In this document: positions 33,532 through 42,661 of the stretch, piece by piece
Numbering within the stretch: position 1 is the stretch's first letter
Layout of the letters: each line of letters starts with the position of its first letter
NCBI GenBank assembly: GCA_944392565.1
Contig: CALXWX010000004.1
Location: forward strand, 1 to 64,000
Origin: an uncultured Alphaproteobacteria bacterium
GTDB taxonomy: Bacteria > Pseudomonadota > Alphaproteobacteria > Rs-D84
DNA length: 64,000 nt
Direction: 5' to 3'
Made by a program: the position numbers and the translations under genes
Notes under the pieces: model-generated
Told to the model about the DNA's origin: nothing
Seen by the model: only the letters and a program-made list of their open reading frames with translations
The model's database searches: none

Positions 33532-34086
33532 TCATCTGATTGTACGACGCAGTGTCCCACTGGTTCGGCGAATACTGGACTGATGACTGCCCGATGTATT
33601 AACACTTTCAACCGCGCAAACCCATTCGCCATCCTGTAATATTGCCGTCTGCCCCGATGGACAATCTGGCTTTTCCAGTCGCCATGCAAAACAACTGCCT
33701 TTTTGATATGACGAATATGTTACATTATCGCCACCATCATATGTATATGCACCATATTCTGGATTCCAATACCCCGGTGTTTCCCCACTGCACCAGCGCC
33801 GATCCCCAAAACATTCAACACAGTTATTATTCGCATCACACAATTCCGTCGGATACGATGTTTCTTTATATCCGCTGTTTGCGCGATCACCATTACCCAT
33901 TGATTTACCATTTTCTAAATCACGGCACCACAATTTTTGACATTCTGCGGCATCAATACCGTCAATATCACTGTGCGAAACCAATATATACCCCGGTCCA
34001 CACGATGTGAATTTATCCGCCATTGCCGCGCCACCCGCGACCAGCCCAATATTAATTGCAATCAGTGAAATTAAAAATTTTTTCAT
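33532..34086 (-). CDS. Secreted Cys-rich protein
   Basis: 184 residues. The signal peptide MKKFLISLIAINIGLVAGGAAMA is followed by a chain with about ten cysteines (SCGPGYILVSH, CQKLWCRD, NNCVECFGDRRWC) and an Arg/Ser/Thr-rich end. The CGPGYILVSH word recurs as CGPGYVPRIL and GNYVLVSR in the 59733 protein, suggesting a shared extracytoplasmic domain. Function unknown. Single gene with its own terminator. Confidence 0.7.
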   Translation of the reverse strand: MKKFLISLIAINIGLVAGGAAMADKFTSCGPGYILVSHSDIDGIDAAECQKLWCRDLENGKSMGNGDRANSGYKETSYPTELCDANNNCVECFGDRRWCSGETPGYWNPEYGAYTYDGGDNVTYSSYQKGSCFAWRLEKPDCPSGQTAILQDGEWVCAVESVNTSGSHQSSIRRTSGTLRRTIR

Positions 34087-34199
34087 ATCCTAAATTCTCT
34101 TTACAGTTTATTTTATCATATTTTAGCAGTTATATGCAAACGCCTTTTTTCATATTTCAAAATAAATTTGCGGCGACAAAATGCCGCCGCAATAAAACA

Positions 34200-34628
34200 T
34201 TACTGTCCCAACCCCGCCGGCGAGAATCGTCCAATATTATTAAACAATTCCTGGATTGCGTTCAGTTCAATTGCCGCCGGAATTTCTGTTTCATCTTCGG
34301 AAATCATAACATCCGGCAAATCGTCATCATGCAATACCTGAATTTCACGAACACGCGCCCCATCAACCCACGCCAATAAAACTGTTTGATTATCATACTT
34401 CAACGGCAATGGTCCACGATAGTTTTCATCTGCACCATAATAAATCCAAACTTCATCACCATAAATCGTTTTCACCTGGGGCGAACCAATTTCATTTGTT
34501 AATTGTTTTGTTGTTTTAATATCAGCAACCACCGCATCCAAATCAGGCGGGAAAACATAACCCCGATGCTTGGTCTGAAAAGTACATGCAGACAACAAAA
34601 CCACAAAAATCAGCATAAATTTTTTCAT
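34200..34628 (-). CDS. bamE: BamE/SmpA-like outer-membrane lipoprotein
   Basis: 142 residues. The lipoprotein signal ends LLSAC (Cys14). The domain has the BamE pattern: an opening RGYVFPPDLDAVVADIK, then a TNEIGSPQVKTIYGDEVWIYYG segment matching the LLGSP...W.Y core. BamE supports BamA/BamD in barrel insertion, fitting the many outer-membrane barrels here. It lacks the usual short length (about 110-120) because of an acidic C-terminal extension. The symbol is tentative. Confidence 0.7.
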   Translation of the reverse strand: MKKFMLIFVVLLSACTFQTKHRGYVFPPDLDAVVADIKTTKQLTNEIGSPQVKTIYGDEVWIYYGADENYRGPLPLKYDNQTVLLAWVDGARVREIQVLHDDDLPDVMISEDETEIPAAIELNAIQELFNNIGRFSPAGLGQ

Positions 34629-34669
34629 ACCCAAAATTTACACCAAACCACGCCACCAATGCAACAGAA

Positions 34670-34694
34670 AAAACACGGGGCGCATGCCCCGTGT
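34670..34694 (-). terminator. Terminator of nifJ
   Basis: AACACGGGGC/GCCCCGTGTT stem with a 4-nt GCAT loop; on the minus strand followed by GTTTTTTC. Confidence 0.85.
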
Positions 34695-34695
34695 T

Positions 34696-37600
34696 TTACC
34701 CTTCTCCATTCTCTTTTACCTCTGGCGAATTCATCATTGCAAAATGCGCGATGTATTTCTTTAATTCGCTGCGGTAATGGTTATTTTCTTTTGCCATTTC
34801 AACCAATCTGTCAAAATGTGGATTTGCCGCACGCGCCGCACCAAAACGACTTTCTGTTTTCAAGAAATCTTCCAATGGTACCGTGCTGTCCACATTTGAA
34901 TCCATGGTCAACGGGCTGTGTCCATCAATAATCAGCGACGGATCAAACCGATACAACGGCCATGCGCCCGTATTAACCATTTGTGTTTCATGTTCAACCG
35001 CGTTTTGCAGTGCGAACCCATGCGCAATACATGGCGCATACGCCAATATGATTGACGGTCCGGGGAATGCCTCGGCCTCGCGAAATGCGCGAATTGCCTG
35101 GGGCTGGTTCGCGCCCAATGCAATTTGCGCAACATACGCCCCCGACATCATCGCAATCATCCCTAAATCTTTTTTGGCATGTTCTTTGCCGCCAATTGCG
35201 AATTTCATACTGGCACCAAATGGCGTTGCCTTGGATTGTTGCCCACCAGTATTTGAATACCCTTCGGTATCCAGAACCAATATATTCACATTTTCGCCAC
35301 TGTGTAATATGTGGTCCACACCGCCATATCCAATATCATACGCCCATCCATCACCGCCGATAATCCACACAGATTTATCAACAATTTCGCCGACCAAACT
35401 GCGCGCCAGTTCTGCGCGTGGCGAATCGATTTTCGCCAATTGTGCGCGCAATTTAGCCTCTATCTCGCGCTGTTTTTCTGGGTTGCGTTCGGCAAACATT
35501 TCTTCGACATTTGGGATGTTTAATTCGAACAACAATCCCTTTAATGTATCGCGCTTTTGATTCAACGCAATACGCATACCCAACCCATATTCGGCGTTAT
35601 CTTCGAATAATGAATTAGACCACGCCGGTCCGCGTCCATTTGCATCCGCGGTCCATGGCGTTGTCGGCAAATTCGCGCCATATATTGATGAACACCCTGT
35701 TGCATTTGCAACAACCATTCTGTCGCCAAACAAATGCGCCAACATTTTGATGTACGGTGTTTCACCACACCCCGCACACGCACCTGGGAATTCAAAATAA
35801 TGCGGCAACAATTCCACATGCTTTGGAATATTCAGGTTTAATTTTTCACGCGGAATATCTGGTATTTTTTGTGCGGCATCAAATTGTTTTTGTGCATCCC
35901 CGGCATCTGCCGCCGCAATCATCGCCAACGCATGTACCGGGCAATTTTTAACGCATATCCCACACCCGGTACAATCCGCCGGCGAAATGTTCAGCGTATA
36001 ATACATATCCGTCCCCAATTCAGGCGTTTTAACCGGCACCACAATCACACCATCGGCGCGTGCAGCATCTGCCTGTTGCGGGGTCATAACCTTGATACGA
36101 ATTGCGGCATGTGGACACAGTGCGGAACATTTTCCACATTGGATACACTTTGACAAATCAATTGATGCAACGCGTTCAGAAATTGCGCGTTTTTCATATT
36201 TTGCGGTACCCACCGGATATTGACCCGCACCAAATTCCCCATCAACACGAAACCGCGACACCGGCAAACTGTCGCCGCGTTGTGCCGCCATTTCGCCCAA
36301 TGTGCCGGCAATTTCTGTTGGTGCATCTGCGGTCATGGCTGGCACAAAATCAGGTGCAAAATTTGACACCGATGACGGCAACTGGTACTCGTGCAAGTAT
36401 TCTGCCGCCTTGTCCACCGCGGCCCAGTTTGCCTGGACAACATCCATCCCTTTCTTTTTATATGTTTTCTCGATTGCAACCTTGGCACTTTTTGCCGCAA
36501 CCGCCGGATCAATCACACGCGTTAAATTAAAGAAATTCAACATAATAAATGTGTTAATACGATTACCCAAACCCAATTCTGCCGCCGCCGCATTTGCATT
36601 CAAAAAGAACACACGCGCGCGCATACGAATCAGGTGTTCTTGTGCATCACGCGGCAGATTTGCAAACGCAACATCGGGCGCCATTGATGTATTAATCATA
36701 ACCGTACCACCCGCACGCAGTCCGCGGAATATATCAAACCGCTGGGCAATCATAAAGTTTGACACACTGATAAAATCAGCCACTTCGATTAAATATTGGC
36801 TTTTAATCGGCGCATCAGAAAATCGCACATGTGATGCGGTCAGACCGCCCGACTTTTTGGAATCATATACTGCATATGATTGCGGATATAAATCAGAATT
36901 TTCACCAACAATCTTTACAATATTTTTAACTGCGCCAACCGTACCATCAGACCCAATACCATACAAAATTGCCGTCTTGAAATTTGGTGCCTGGACCGCA
37001 AATGCCGGATCTGTTTTCAATGACAGCCCCGTCAAATCATCGTCGATTCCAACAGTAAAGTTATGATGCAATGTATCACGCATCAGGTTTTCATATACAG
37101 CCTTGACATCGCGTGGTTTAAATTCTTTTGACCCCAAACCATATCGACCGCCAAATACCGCCGCCGTATCGCCAACAACTGTTTTAACATCCTGGTACAA
37201 TGGTTCACCCAAACTGCCGGGTTCTTTGCATCTGTCCAGCACCGCAATGCGTTTAACAGTTTTCGGCAACGCTGCTAAAAATGCATCTTTTGGAAATGGA
37301 CGGAACAAATGTACCTTTACCAGTCCCAATCCCGCCAGCAAATATGGCAATGTTTCTTCGATTGTTTCACATGCACTGCCCATTGCGACAATTACATTTT
37401 CTGCATTTGGATCACCGACATAGTCAACCAGTTTATATTGCCGCCCTGTTAACTGGGCAAATTTGTCCATGCACTGCTGAACAATTTCTGGTGTTTTTGC
37501 ATACAGCGGATTGGCTGCTTCGCGTCCCTGGAAAAACACATCTGGATTTTGCGCGGTACCACGAATTGTTGGTTTATCCGGCGTCATACCACGCGCACGA

Positions 37601-38202
37601 TTCGCCACAATCAAATCATCTGGTATCATTTCACGCAGAACATCATCGCTAATTCTGTCCAGACGCGATTCTTCATGACTGGTGCGGAACCCGTCAAAGA
37701 AATGCAAGAATGGCACCCGCGCACGCAGTGTTGCCGCATGTGCGATTGCCGCCATATCATGTGCCTGCTGCACATTATGACTGGATAACAAGGCAAAACC
37801 CGTTGAACGCACAGACATAACATCGCTGTGATCACCAAATATCGACAACGCATGTGTTGCCAGCGCACGCGCCGCAACATGCATAACAAATGGCGTTTGT
37901 TCACCGGCAATTTTATACATATTCGGAATCATCAGTAATAATCCCTGGGATGCCGTAAATGTTGTTGCCAACGACCCCATTTGCAATGCACCATGCATTG
38001 CACCAGCCGCCCCCCCCTCAGATTGCATTTCAATTATCTGTGGGATTGCACCCCAAATATTTTTCTTGTGTTGGAACGACCATTCATCCGCCAATTCACC
38101 CATCGTACTGCTGGGGGTGATTGGATAAATCGCCGCAAAATCAACACATCTGTATGCGACATCTGCCGCCGCCCAGTTACCATCAACAATTAAATTTGCC
38201 AT
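34696..38202 (-). CDS. nifJ: Pyruvate:ferredoxin (flavodoxin) oxidoreductase
   Basis: 1168 residues, the single-chain form. Domain order: pyrimidine-binding domain (YPITPSSTMGE), gamma-type catalytic domain, a linker with two 4Fe-4S ferredoxin motifs (CIQCGKCSALCPH and CTGCGICVKNCPV, about residues 690-760), then the TPP-binding domain with CAGCGETPY and GDGWAYDIGYGG. It converts pyruvate and CoA to acetyl-CoA, CO2 and reduced ferredoxin. This oxygen-sensitive enzyme indicates anaerobic pyruvate metabolism, unusual among alphaproteobacteria. No ferredoxin or hydrogenase gene is adjacent. Confidence 0.97.
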   Translation of the reverse strand: MANLIVDGNWAAADVAYRCVDFAAIYPITPSSTMGELADEWSFQHKKNIWGAIPQIIEMQSEGGAAGAMHGALQMGSLATTFTASQGLLLMIPNMYKIAGEQTPFVMHVAARALATHALSIFGDHSDVMSVRSTGFALLSSHNVQQAHDMAAIAHAATLRARVPFLHFFDGFRTSHEESRLDRISDDVLREMIPDDLIVANRARGMTPDKPTIRGTAQNPDVFFQGREAANPLYAKTPEIVQQCMDKFAQLTGRQYKLVDYVGDPNAENVIVAMGSACETIEETLPYLLAGLGLVKVHLFRPFPKDAFLAALPKTVKRIAVLDRCKEPGSLGEPLYQDVKTVVGDTAAVFGGRYGLGSKEFKPRDVKAVYENLMRDTLHHNFTVGIDDDLTGLSLKTDPAFAVQAPNFKTAILYGIGSDGTVGAVKNIVKIVGENSDLYPQSYAVYDSKKSGGLTASHVRFSDAPIKSQYLIEVADFISVSNFMIAQRFDIFRGLRAGGTVMINTSMAPDVAFANLPRDAQEHLIRMRARVFFLNANAAAAELGLGNRINTFIMLNFFNLTRVIDPAVAAKSAKVAIEKTYKKKGMDVVQANWAAVDKAAEYLHEYQLPSSVSNFAPDFVPAMTADAPTEIAGTLGEMAAQRGDSLPVSRFRVDGEFGAGQYPVGTAKYEKRAISERVASIDLSKCIQCGKCSALCPHAAIRIKVMTPQQADAARADGVIVVPVKTPELGTDMYYTLNISPADCTGCGICVKNCPVHALAMIAAADAGDAQKQFDAAQKIPDIPREKLNLNIPKHVELLPHYFEFPGACAGCGETPYIKMLAHLFGDRMVVANATGCSSIYGANLPTTPWTADANGRGPAWSNSLFEDNAEYGLGMRIALNQKRDTLKGLLFELNIPNVEEMFAERNPEKQREIEAKLRAQLAKIDSPRAELARSLVGEIVDKSVWIIGGDGWAYDIGYGGVDHILHSGENVNILVLDTEGYSNTGGQQSKATPFGASMKFAIGGKEHAKKDLGMIAMMSGAYVAQIALGANQPQAIRAFREAEAFPGPSIILAYAPCIAHGFALQNAVEHETQMVNTGAWPLYRFDPSLIIDGHSPLTMDSNVDSTVPLEDFLKTESRFGAARAANPHFDRLVEMAKENNHYRSELKKYIAHFAMMNSPEVKENGEG

Positions 38203-38290
38203 ATTTAAATCCCTTAAAAAAATTCATACAGGCTATATAATACCCCCATTTTCCCAACAAGGCAAGATTTATAAAAAACACTTGACAAAT

Positions 38291-38320
38291 AAAAAATGGG
38301 GCGCATGCCCCACTTTTTAT
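38291..38320 (-). terminator. Terminator of ctpA
   Basis: TGGGGC/GCCCCA stem (38297-38302/38307-38312), GCAT loop; on the minus strand the stem is followed by TTTTTTATTTG. It lies between ctpA and nifJ. Confidence 0.8.
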
Positions 38321-39759
38321 TTTTTATCGGTCTTTTTATCATCAGATTTTTTATCATCCAACTTTGCTGAATCATCACCTGTTTCTATTTCCATAGCAAT
38401 TGGATCATCGGGCGTTGCCGGGACAATACTGGCGCGCGCCTGTAATTTAGACATTGCACGCACCATATCCATCGCGCGTTGCAGCTGATAATCCAACGCA
38501 TCTTTTTCTTCATCCGTCAGCTCTTCATCGTCATCATCAGATTTATCTTTCTTTTTCTTTTCCGCTTCTTCATTCTTTAATGCATTTTTAAACGACGCCT
38601 CTGAATACAGGCTTTCTTTGCGTTCAAGAACCTCGACCTTGCTCTGCAAGACTTCGACATCCGGGGTAATTCCTTCATTCTGAATAGAACGTCCCGATGG
38701 CGTATAATACCGCGCAATTGTAATATGTATTGCCGTACCATCACCCAGCGGTTTTTGCTGTTGCACGCTGCCCTTGCCGAACGATTGTGACCCCATAACC
38801 AGCGCACGACCATTATCTTGCAGCGCCCCAGCCACAATTTCAGACGCCGACGCCGAACCATGATTTATCAACACAACAACAGGTTTTCCATTTGCTAAAT
38901 CGCCCGGGGTTGCAAAATTGCGTTCAATGTCTGTTTCGCGCCGACCACGGGTTGAAACAATTTCACCCCCATCCAAGAATGCATCGGACACATCAATCGC
39001 CGCTGTTAAATAACCACCCGGATTATTCCGAACATCTAAAACATATCCAATAACATCTTTCTTTTCCAATTTTTCTAATGCCTTGTCCAGCTCTTTCGCG
39101 GTTGTTGCACCAAAATCAGAAATACGAATGTATCCAATCTTGTCGGCATCTTCGTCATCTTCCATGCCAGCCATTGTTTTTTCTTCATATTTAACCGATT
39201 CGACCTTGATGATATCGCGTTTCAATGTAATTGTACGCGGTTCTTGCCCTTCGGAAATAACGGTTAATTTAACTTTGGTTCCTGGGCGTCCTTTCATTTT
39301 TTTTGTCGCCTGGTTTAATGTCATATCAAATACTTGCTCACCATCAATATGGGTTATATAATCACCCGCCTTGATACCCGCCTTGTCTGCGGGGGTTCCG
39401 TCAATTGGCGAAATAACACGCACGGCACCCCTGTCACTGGTAATCTGAATCCCCAGCCCACCGAATTCACCCTGGGATTTATCATTAAATTCTTTGAAAT
39501 CATCTGCCGACAGATATGATGAATGTGGATCCAAGGCTTGCAACATACCATTCATCGCTGCCTCTAACATCTTTTTTTCGTCGGCTTCTTCGACAAAAGA
39601 ATCACGCGCAGTTTCGAACACCAACGCCAGTTTTTTCAATTGTTCATAAATCTGTTCGTCGGTTAAATGTTCCACCGGTTCATCTTTTTTTGATTTATCA
39701 GCACCAAATGCAACAACAGGCGTTAATAAAACCATAAAAACCAATAACTTTTTTAACAT
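38317..39759 (-). CDS. ctpA: Carboxyl-terminal processing protease (S41)
   Basis: 480 residues. The signal peptide MLKKLLVFMVLLTPVVAFGA is followed by an N-terminal helical domain, a PDZ domain (GGLGIQITSDRGAVRVISP ... IKAGDYITHIDG) and the S41 domain. The domain has YVLDVRNNPGG, the catalytic Ser in GSASASEI and the Lys in SFGKGSVQQ. The charged C-terminal 100 residues (Lys/Asp/Glu-rich) exceed the usual family end. Periplasmic Ser-Lys protease acting in protein and cell-wall-enzyme turnover. The start at 39759 was chosen for the signal peptide; the frame stays open much further upstream. Confidence 0.93.
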   Translation of the reverse strand: MLKKLLVFMVLLTPVVAFGADKSKKDEPVEHLTDEQIYEQLKKLALVFETARDSFVEEADEKKMLEAAMNGMLQALDPHSSYLSADDFKEFNDKSQGEFGGLGIQITSDRGAVRVISPIDGTPADKAGIKAGDYITHIDGEQVFDMTLNQATKKMKGRPGTKVKLTVISEGQEPRTITLKRDIIKVESVKYEEKTMAGMEDDEDADKIGYIRISDFGATTAKELDKALEKLEKKDVIGYVLDVRNNPGGYLTAAIDVSDAFLDGGEIVSTRGRRETDIERNFATPGDLANGKPVVVLINHGSASASEIVAGALQDNGRALVMGSQSFGKGSVQQQKPLGDGTAIHITIARYYTPSGRSIQNEGITPDVEVLQSKVEVLERKESLYSEASFKNALKNEEAEKKKKDKSDDDDEELTDEEKDALDYQLQRAMDMVRAMSKLQARASIVPATPDDPIAMEIETGDDSAKLDDKKSDDKKTDKK

Positions 39760-39924
39760 CGGTATCCCTTTCACAAAAATATACAGCAATTCATTGCACA
39801 GCATAAAACAAAAAGCGCCACCCCGCAAGCGCGTTTTATACACTTTTAATAAAAAAAACATCACAAATGTTGACAAAATAAATTTAAGGGCTATAATATA
39901 CTTGAAATAAAAGCGAGGTTTTAC

Positions 39925-40647
39925 ATGACAAAAACGCCAAAAACCAAAATAGAAATTGAGCAAAATCGTCAAATAATAACCAAGATGTTATCTGGGGCGG
40001 GTACGCACAAACGATTAAATAATGTAAATTGGTTGCGCCACGAAATCGCATATGTGGAACCCAGAACACTATTTTATATTCCAAATAAAGAACAAACACC
40101 ATATATAGATTACAACAATATGAAAAATATTGGTGACGCATATGATTATATTATTGATAATCCAAACCAGATAATCGATGCCACAGAAATTTGCAGAATA
40201 CACAGTATGTTGTGTGCAAACACACACATCCAGGGTGGCATATTTCGCAGCACACCAAAAATTCTGGAAATAACTGTAAATGGACAACGGATGCATGCAC
40301 CAGACGCATATGAAATACCATCACAAATGAATGAAATTATTTATAAAATGAATAACACGCCTGATATATTAACACGGGCATTTAACATTCATTATGATTT
40401 AATCGCACTGCAACCATTTGATGATTTTAACAAACGCACATCACGTTTAGTTATGAACTGGGTACTGGTCCAGGGCGGATATCGTCCAATCGTATTCAAC
40501 CAGCGCAGCGATAAACAACGCTATAAAGAAGCAATCTGTCAATATGCAAACGGCGATTATCGTGCATACACACATTATATGTCGGCATGCCTGTTGCGTA
40601 CGCAAAAAGAAATTATAAAATTACTAAAAAAATCGCGGGTATTATAA
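39925..40647 (+). CDS. Fic-family protein with degenerate active-site motif
   Basis: 240 residues. The Fic fold is recognisable from IHSMLCANTHIQGGIFRS, the flap region and LQPFDDFNKRTSRL. In active Fic AMP-transferases the motif reads HPFxDGNGRxxR. Here Gln163 replaces the catalytic His and Phe replaces the following Gly, while the Asn-Lys-Arg and final Arg remain. Loss of the base should weaken or abolish AMPylation, so it may have another activity (compare Doc or AvrB divergence) or act as a binding or antitoxin partner. An AGCGAGGT site precedes the ATG. It is followed after 2 bp by a kinase-like gene. Confidence 0.8.
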   Translation: MTKTPKTKIEIEQNRQIITKMLSGAGTHKRLNNVNWLRHEIAYVEPRTLFYIPNKEQTPYIDYNNMKNIGDAYDYIIDNPNQIIDATEICRIHSMLCANTHIQGGIFRSTPKILEITVNGQRMHAPDAYEIPSQMNEIIYKMNNTPDILTRAFNIHYDLIALQPFDDFNKRTSRLVMNWVLVQGGYRPIVFNQRSDKQRYKEAICQYANGDYRAYTHYMSACLLRTQKEIIKLLKKSRVL

Positions 40648-40649
40648 TA

Positions 40650-41573
40650 ATGACAAACGACATAAAAAATCTTAATCATGGGCGCGAAACATATGCTGTA
40701 TATTACGGCGACAAATTTGTATTAAAACGCCCATTACCAACATTAAATACCGACAAACGTACAACATGGCTGGCGAAACAACATCAAACCAAAGATAAAA
40801 TTGATGAAATACGCGCTGTTGGCAATCCTGTTTACAATATTCCTGAAATGTACTTTATCAATGATGATGAATATCAAATTCTGGAAGAACGCGCCCCCGG
40901 CGAACCATTAACCGCCGAATTATATTCAACATTATCAAAGCCCCAGCAATTTAAAATTATAAACAGCATCGCCAGTTTCTTGGTTGACATGAACGAACTG
41001 AAACCAATTGGTGATATACAAAAATACAGAATTGCGAATGATATAAAATTTTCCCGTCTGGATAATTTTATTGAACAAAAAATGGATAAATGGTTCACCA
41101 AAACCGAAATTTTAACAATGGCGGCAATCCGCGATCGTATTGGCGCATTTGAATATGAAACCAGACTGGCATGGTCGCACGGCGATTTAAATTCAGGCAA
41201 TATATTATACGATACCCAAACCAACAAATTATCATTCATTGATTTTGCCGAAGCAGATTATAAATTTATCTATCGCGATATATTTGCCCCATTACAAATT
41301 GAACTGAATATATGCAAACGCGTTTATGAAACATATTGCCAATTACACAATAAAGATTTGTATCCAATGTTAGGGATAAAAAATGACACACTGCGTGAAA
41401 TTATGAAATATCGTATTATGACCGCATGCCTGCGTCGTTTTATCAAGGCCGCAGATGATTTACGCATAAACCCCGCAAACCAAAAAAGCGCAGACAATAA
41501 TTTATTGAAAATATCATTTATGCGTCAACAAATTAAAAATATTATCGATTTAGAATTACAATTTTCTAAATAA
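40650..41573 (+). CDS. Aminoglycoside/choline-type phosphotransferase (APH fold)
   Basis: 307 residues. The N-lobe has YAVYYGDKFVLKRPLP (Lys of the ATP site) and YQILEERAPG. The catalytic loop is WSHGDLNSGNILYD, i.e. HGDxxxxN, and the metal-binding Asp lies in LSFIDFAEAD. The fold covers aminoglycoside, choline and homoserine kinases and the Fic-partner kinases, so the substrate is open. Near-overlapping with the Fic-like gene, which argues for a joint function. Convergent with envC, no terminator visible between them. Confidence 0.8.
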   Translation: MTNDIKNLNHGRETYAVYYGDKFVLKRPLPTLNTDKRTTWLAKQHQTKDKIDEIRAVGNPVYNIPEMYFINDDEYQILEERAPGEPLTAELYSTLSKPQQFKIINSIASFLVDMNELKPIGDIQKYRIANDIKFSRLDNFIEQKMDKWFTKTEILTMAAIRDRIGAFEYETRLAWSHGDLNSGNILYDTQTNKLSFIDFAEADYKFIYRDIFAPLQIELNICKRVYETYCQLHNKDLYPMLGIKNDTLREIMKYRIMTACLRRFIKAADDLRINPANQKSADNNLLKISFMRQQIKNIIDLELQFSK

Positions 41574-41579
41574 TCCACA

Positions 41580-42659
41580 TCAATCATCTTCGCGGAACAA
41601 ACGCGCCGGATCAACAGCTTTATCCCCACGGCGCACTTCCAAATACATTTCTGGTTTATCGGGATCCATACGACCAATTGGTTCGCCCGCCAATACCTGT
41701 TGCCCCAACATAACATTAATATCCCCCAGATTCGTCATAACAGTATTATATCCATTTTTATGCGACATAATCACAACACGACCAAACCCCTTGAAACTAT
41801 CTGCAAACTTCACTTCGCCATCCGCCGGCGCCATAACCAGCGCATTTCCACGCACGCGTATACGCCAACCATCAGATTTCAAACCCAACGCTGTTTTTTC
41901 ACCGAAATGCACAACAACGCGACCGCGTACTGGCTGATTTAACTTACGAATTGAAAATCTGGAATCACCTGACATTTCCGAACTCCCCACGCCGGCAGAC
42001 AATTCAGACAATGTCTTTGCGCGCGCCGACAATTCGCGCAATTTCTTTTGCAACGCCGATTGTTGCGTACGCAGTTTTTGATTTTGTGCCGAACGCGTTC
42101 GCAACAACTTGTCCAGCTGCGATTTTTCATCTGCATATCGTTTTGCTGTACGATCCAATTTTTCTTTTTCAATCGCACGCTGTTCACGAATTTTTTCCAG
42201 TTCTTGAATTTTTTCGGTGGCATCTTTAATTTCCGCATCAAAATTATCCGCCGCACCAGACAATATTGCCGATGTTAACACATAATCGCGCATATTTTCA
42301 GAATCAAAACTGGGGTGCGATGCAATAAACAATATACTGGCAGCAGCATCGGCAATTCGTTCCCGATTTTGTGCCAACGATTTTTCCAGTCTATCCCGTT
42401 GGGTGTCCAATTCACGAATTTTTTTTGCAACGGCACTGCGTTGATCTTCCAGTGTACTAACCTGGTCTGCAACTTTTACCAGTTTCTTTTTTGTTGATTC
42501 AACTTCTTTATTAGAATTTTTAACCTGTTGTGCCAGTTTTTCATTCTGTTGTTCTGTTTTTTTTATTTGCGCCTGGACCTGGGACAATTCACTGGCGGCA
42601 TGCGCCAGCTGTGGCACCCCCACAAACAGCAAAGAAAAAATAATCAGAACTTTTTTCAT
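41580..42659 (-). CDS. envC: EnvC-like LytM-domain protein
   Basis: 359 residues. The signal peptide (MKKVLIIFSLLFVGVPQLAHA) is followed by about 210 residues of coiled coil (repeated Gln/Lys/Glu heptads) and a C-terminal LytM/M23 domain (VRGRVVVHFGEKT ... VVIMSHKNGYNTV). The zinc-ligand pattern of active M23 endopeptidases is incomplete, as in EnvC and NlpD, which activate amidases at the septum rather than cutting peptidoglycan themselves. It lies 2 bp downstream of tyrS on the same strand. Confidence 0.88.
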   Translation of the reverse strand: MKKVLIIFSLLFVGVPQLAHAASELSQVQAQIKKTEQQNEKLAQQVKNSNKEVESTKKKLVKVADQVSTLEDQRSAVAKKIRELDTQRDRLEKSLAQNRERIADAAASILFIASHPSFDSENMRDYVLTSAILSGAADNFDAEIKDATEKIQELEKIREQRAIEKEKLDRTAKRYADEKSQLDKLLRTRSAQNQKLRTQQSALQKKLRELSARAKTLSELSAGVGSSEMSGDSRFSIRKLNQPVRGRVVVHFGEKTALGLKSDGWRIRVRGNALVMAPADGEVKFADSFKGFGRVVIMSHKNGYNTVMTNLGDINVMLGQQVLAGEPIGRMDPDKPEMYLEVRRGDKAVDPARLFREDD

Positions 42660-42661
42660 TA

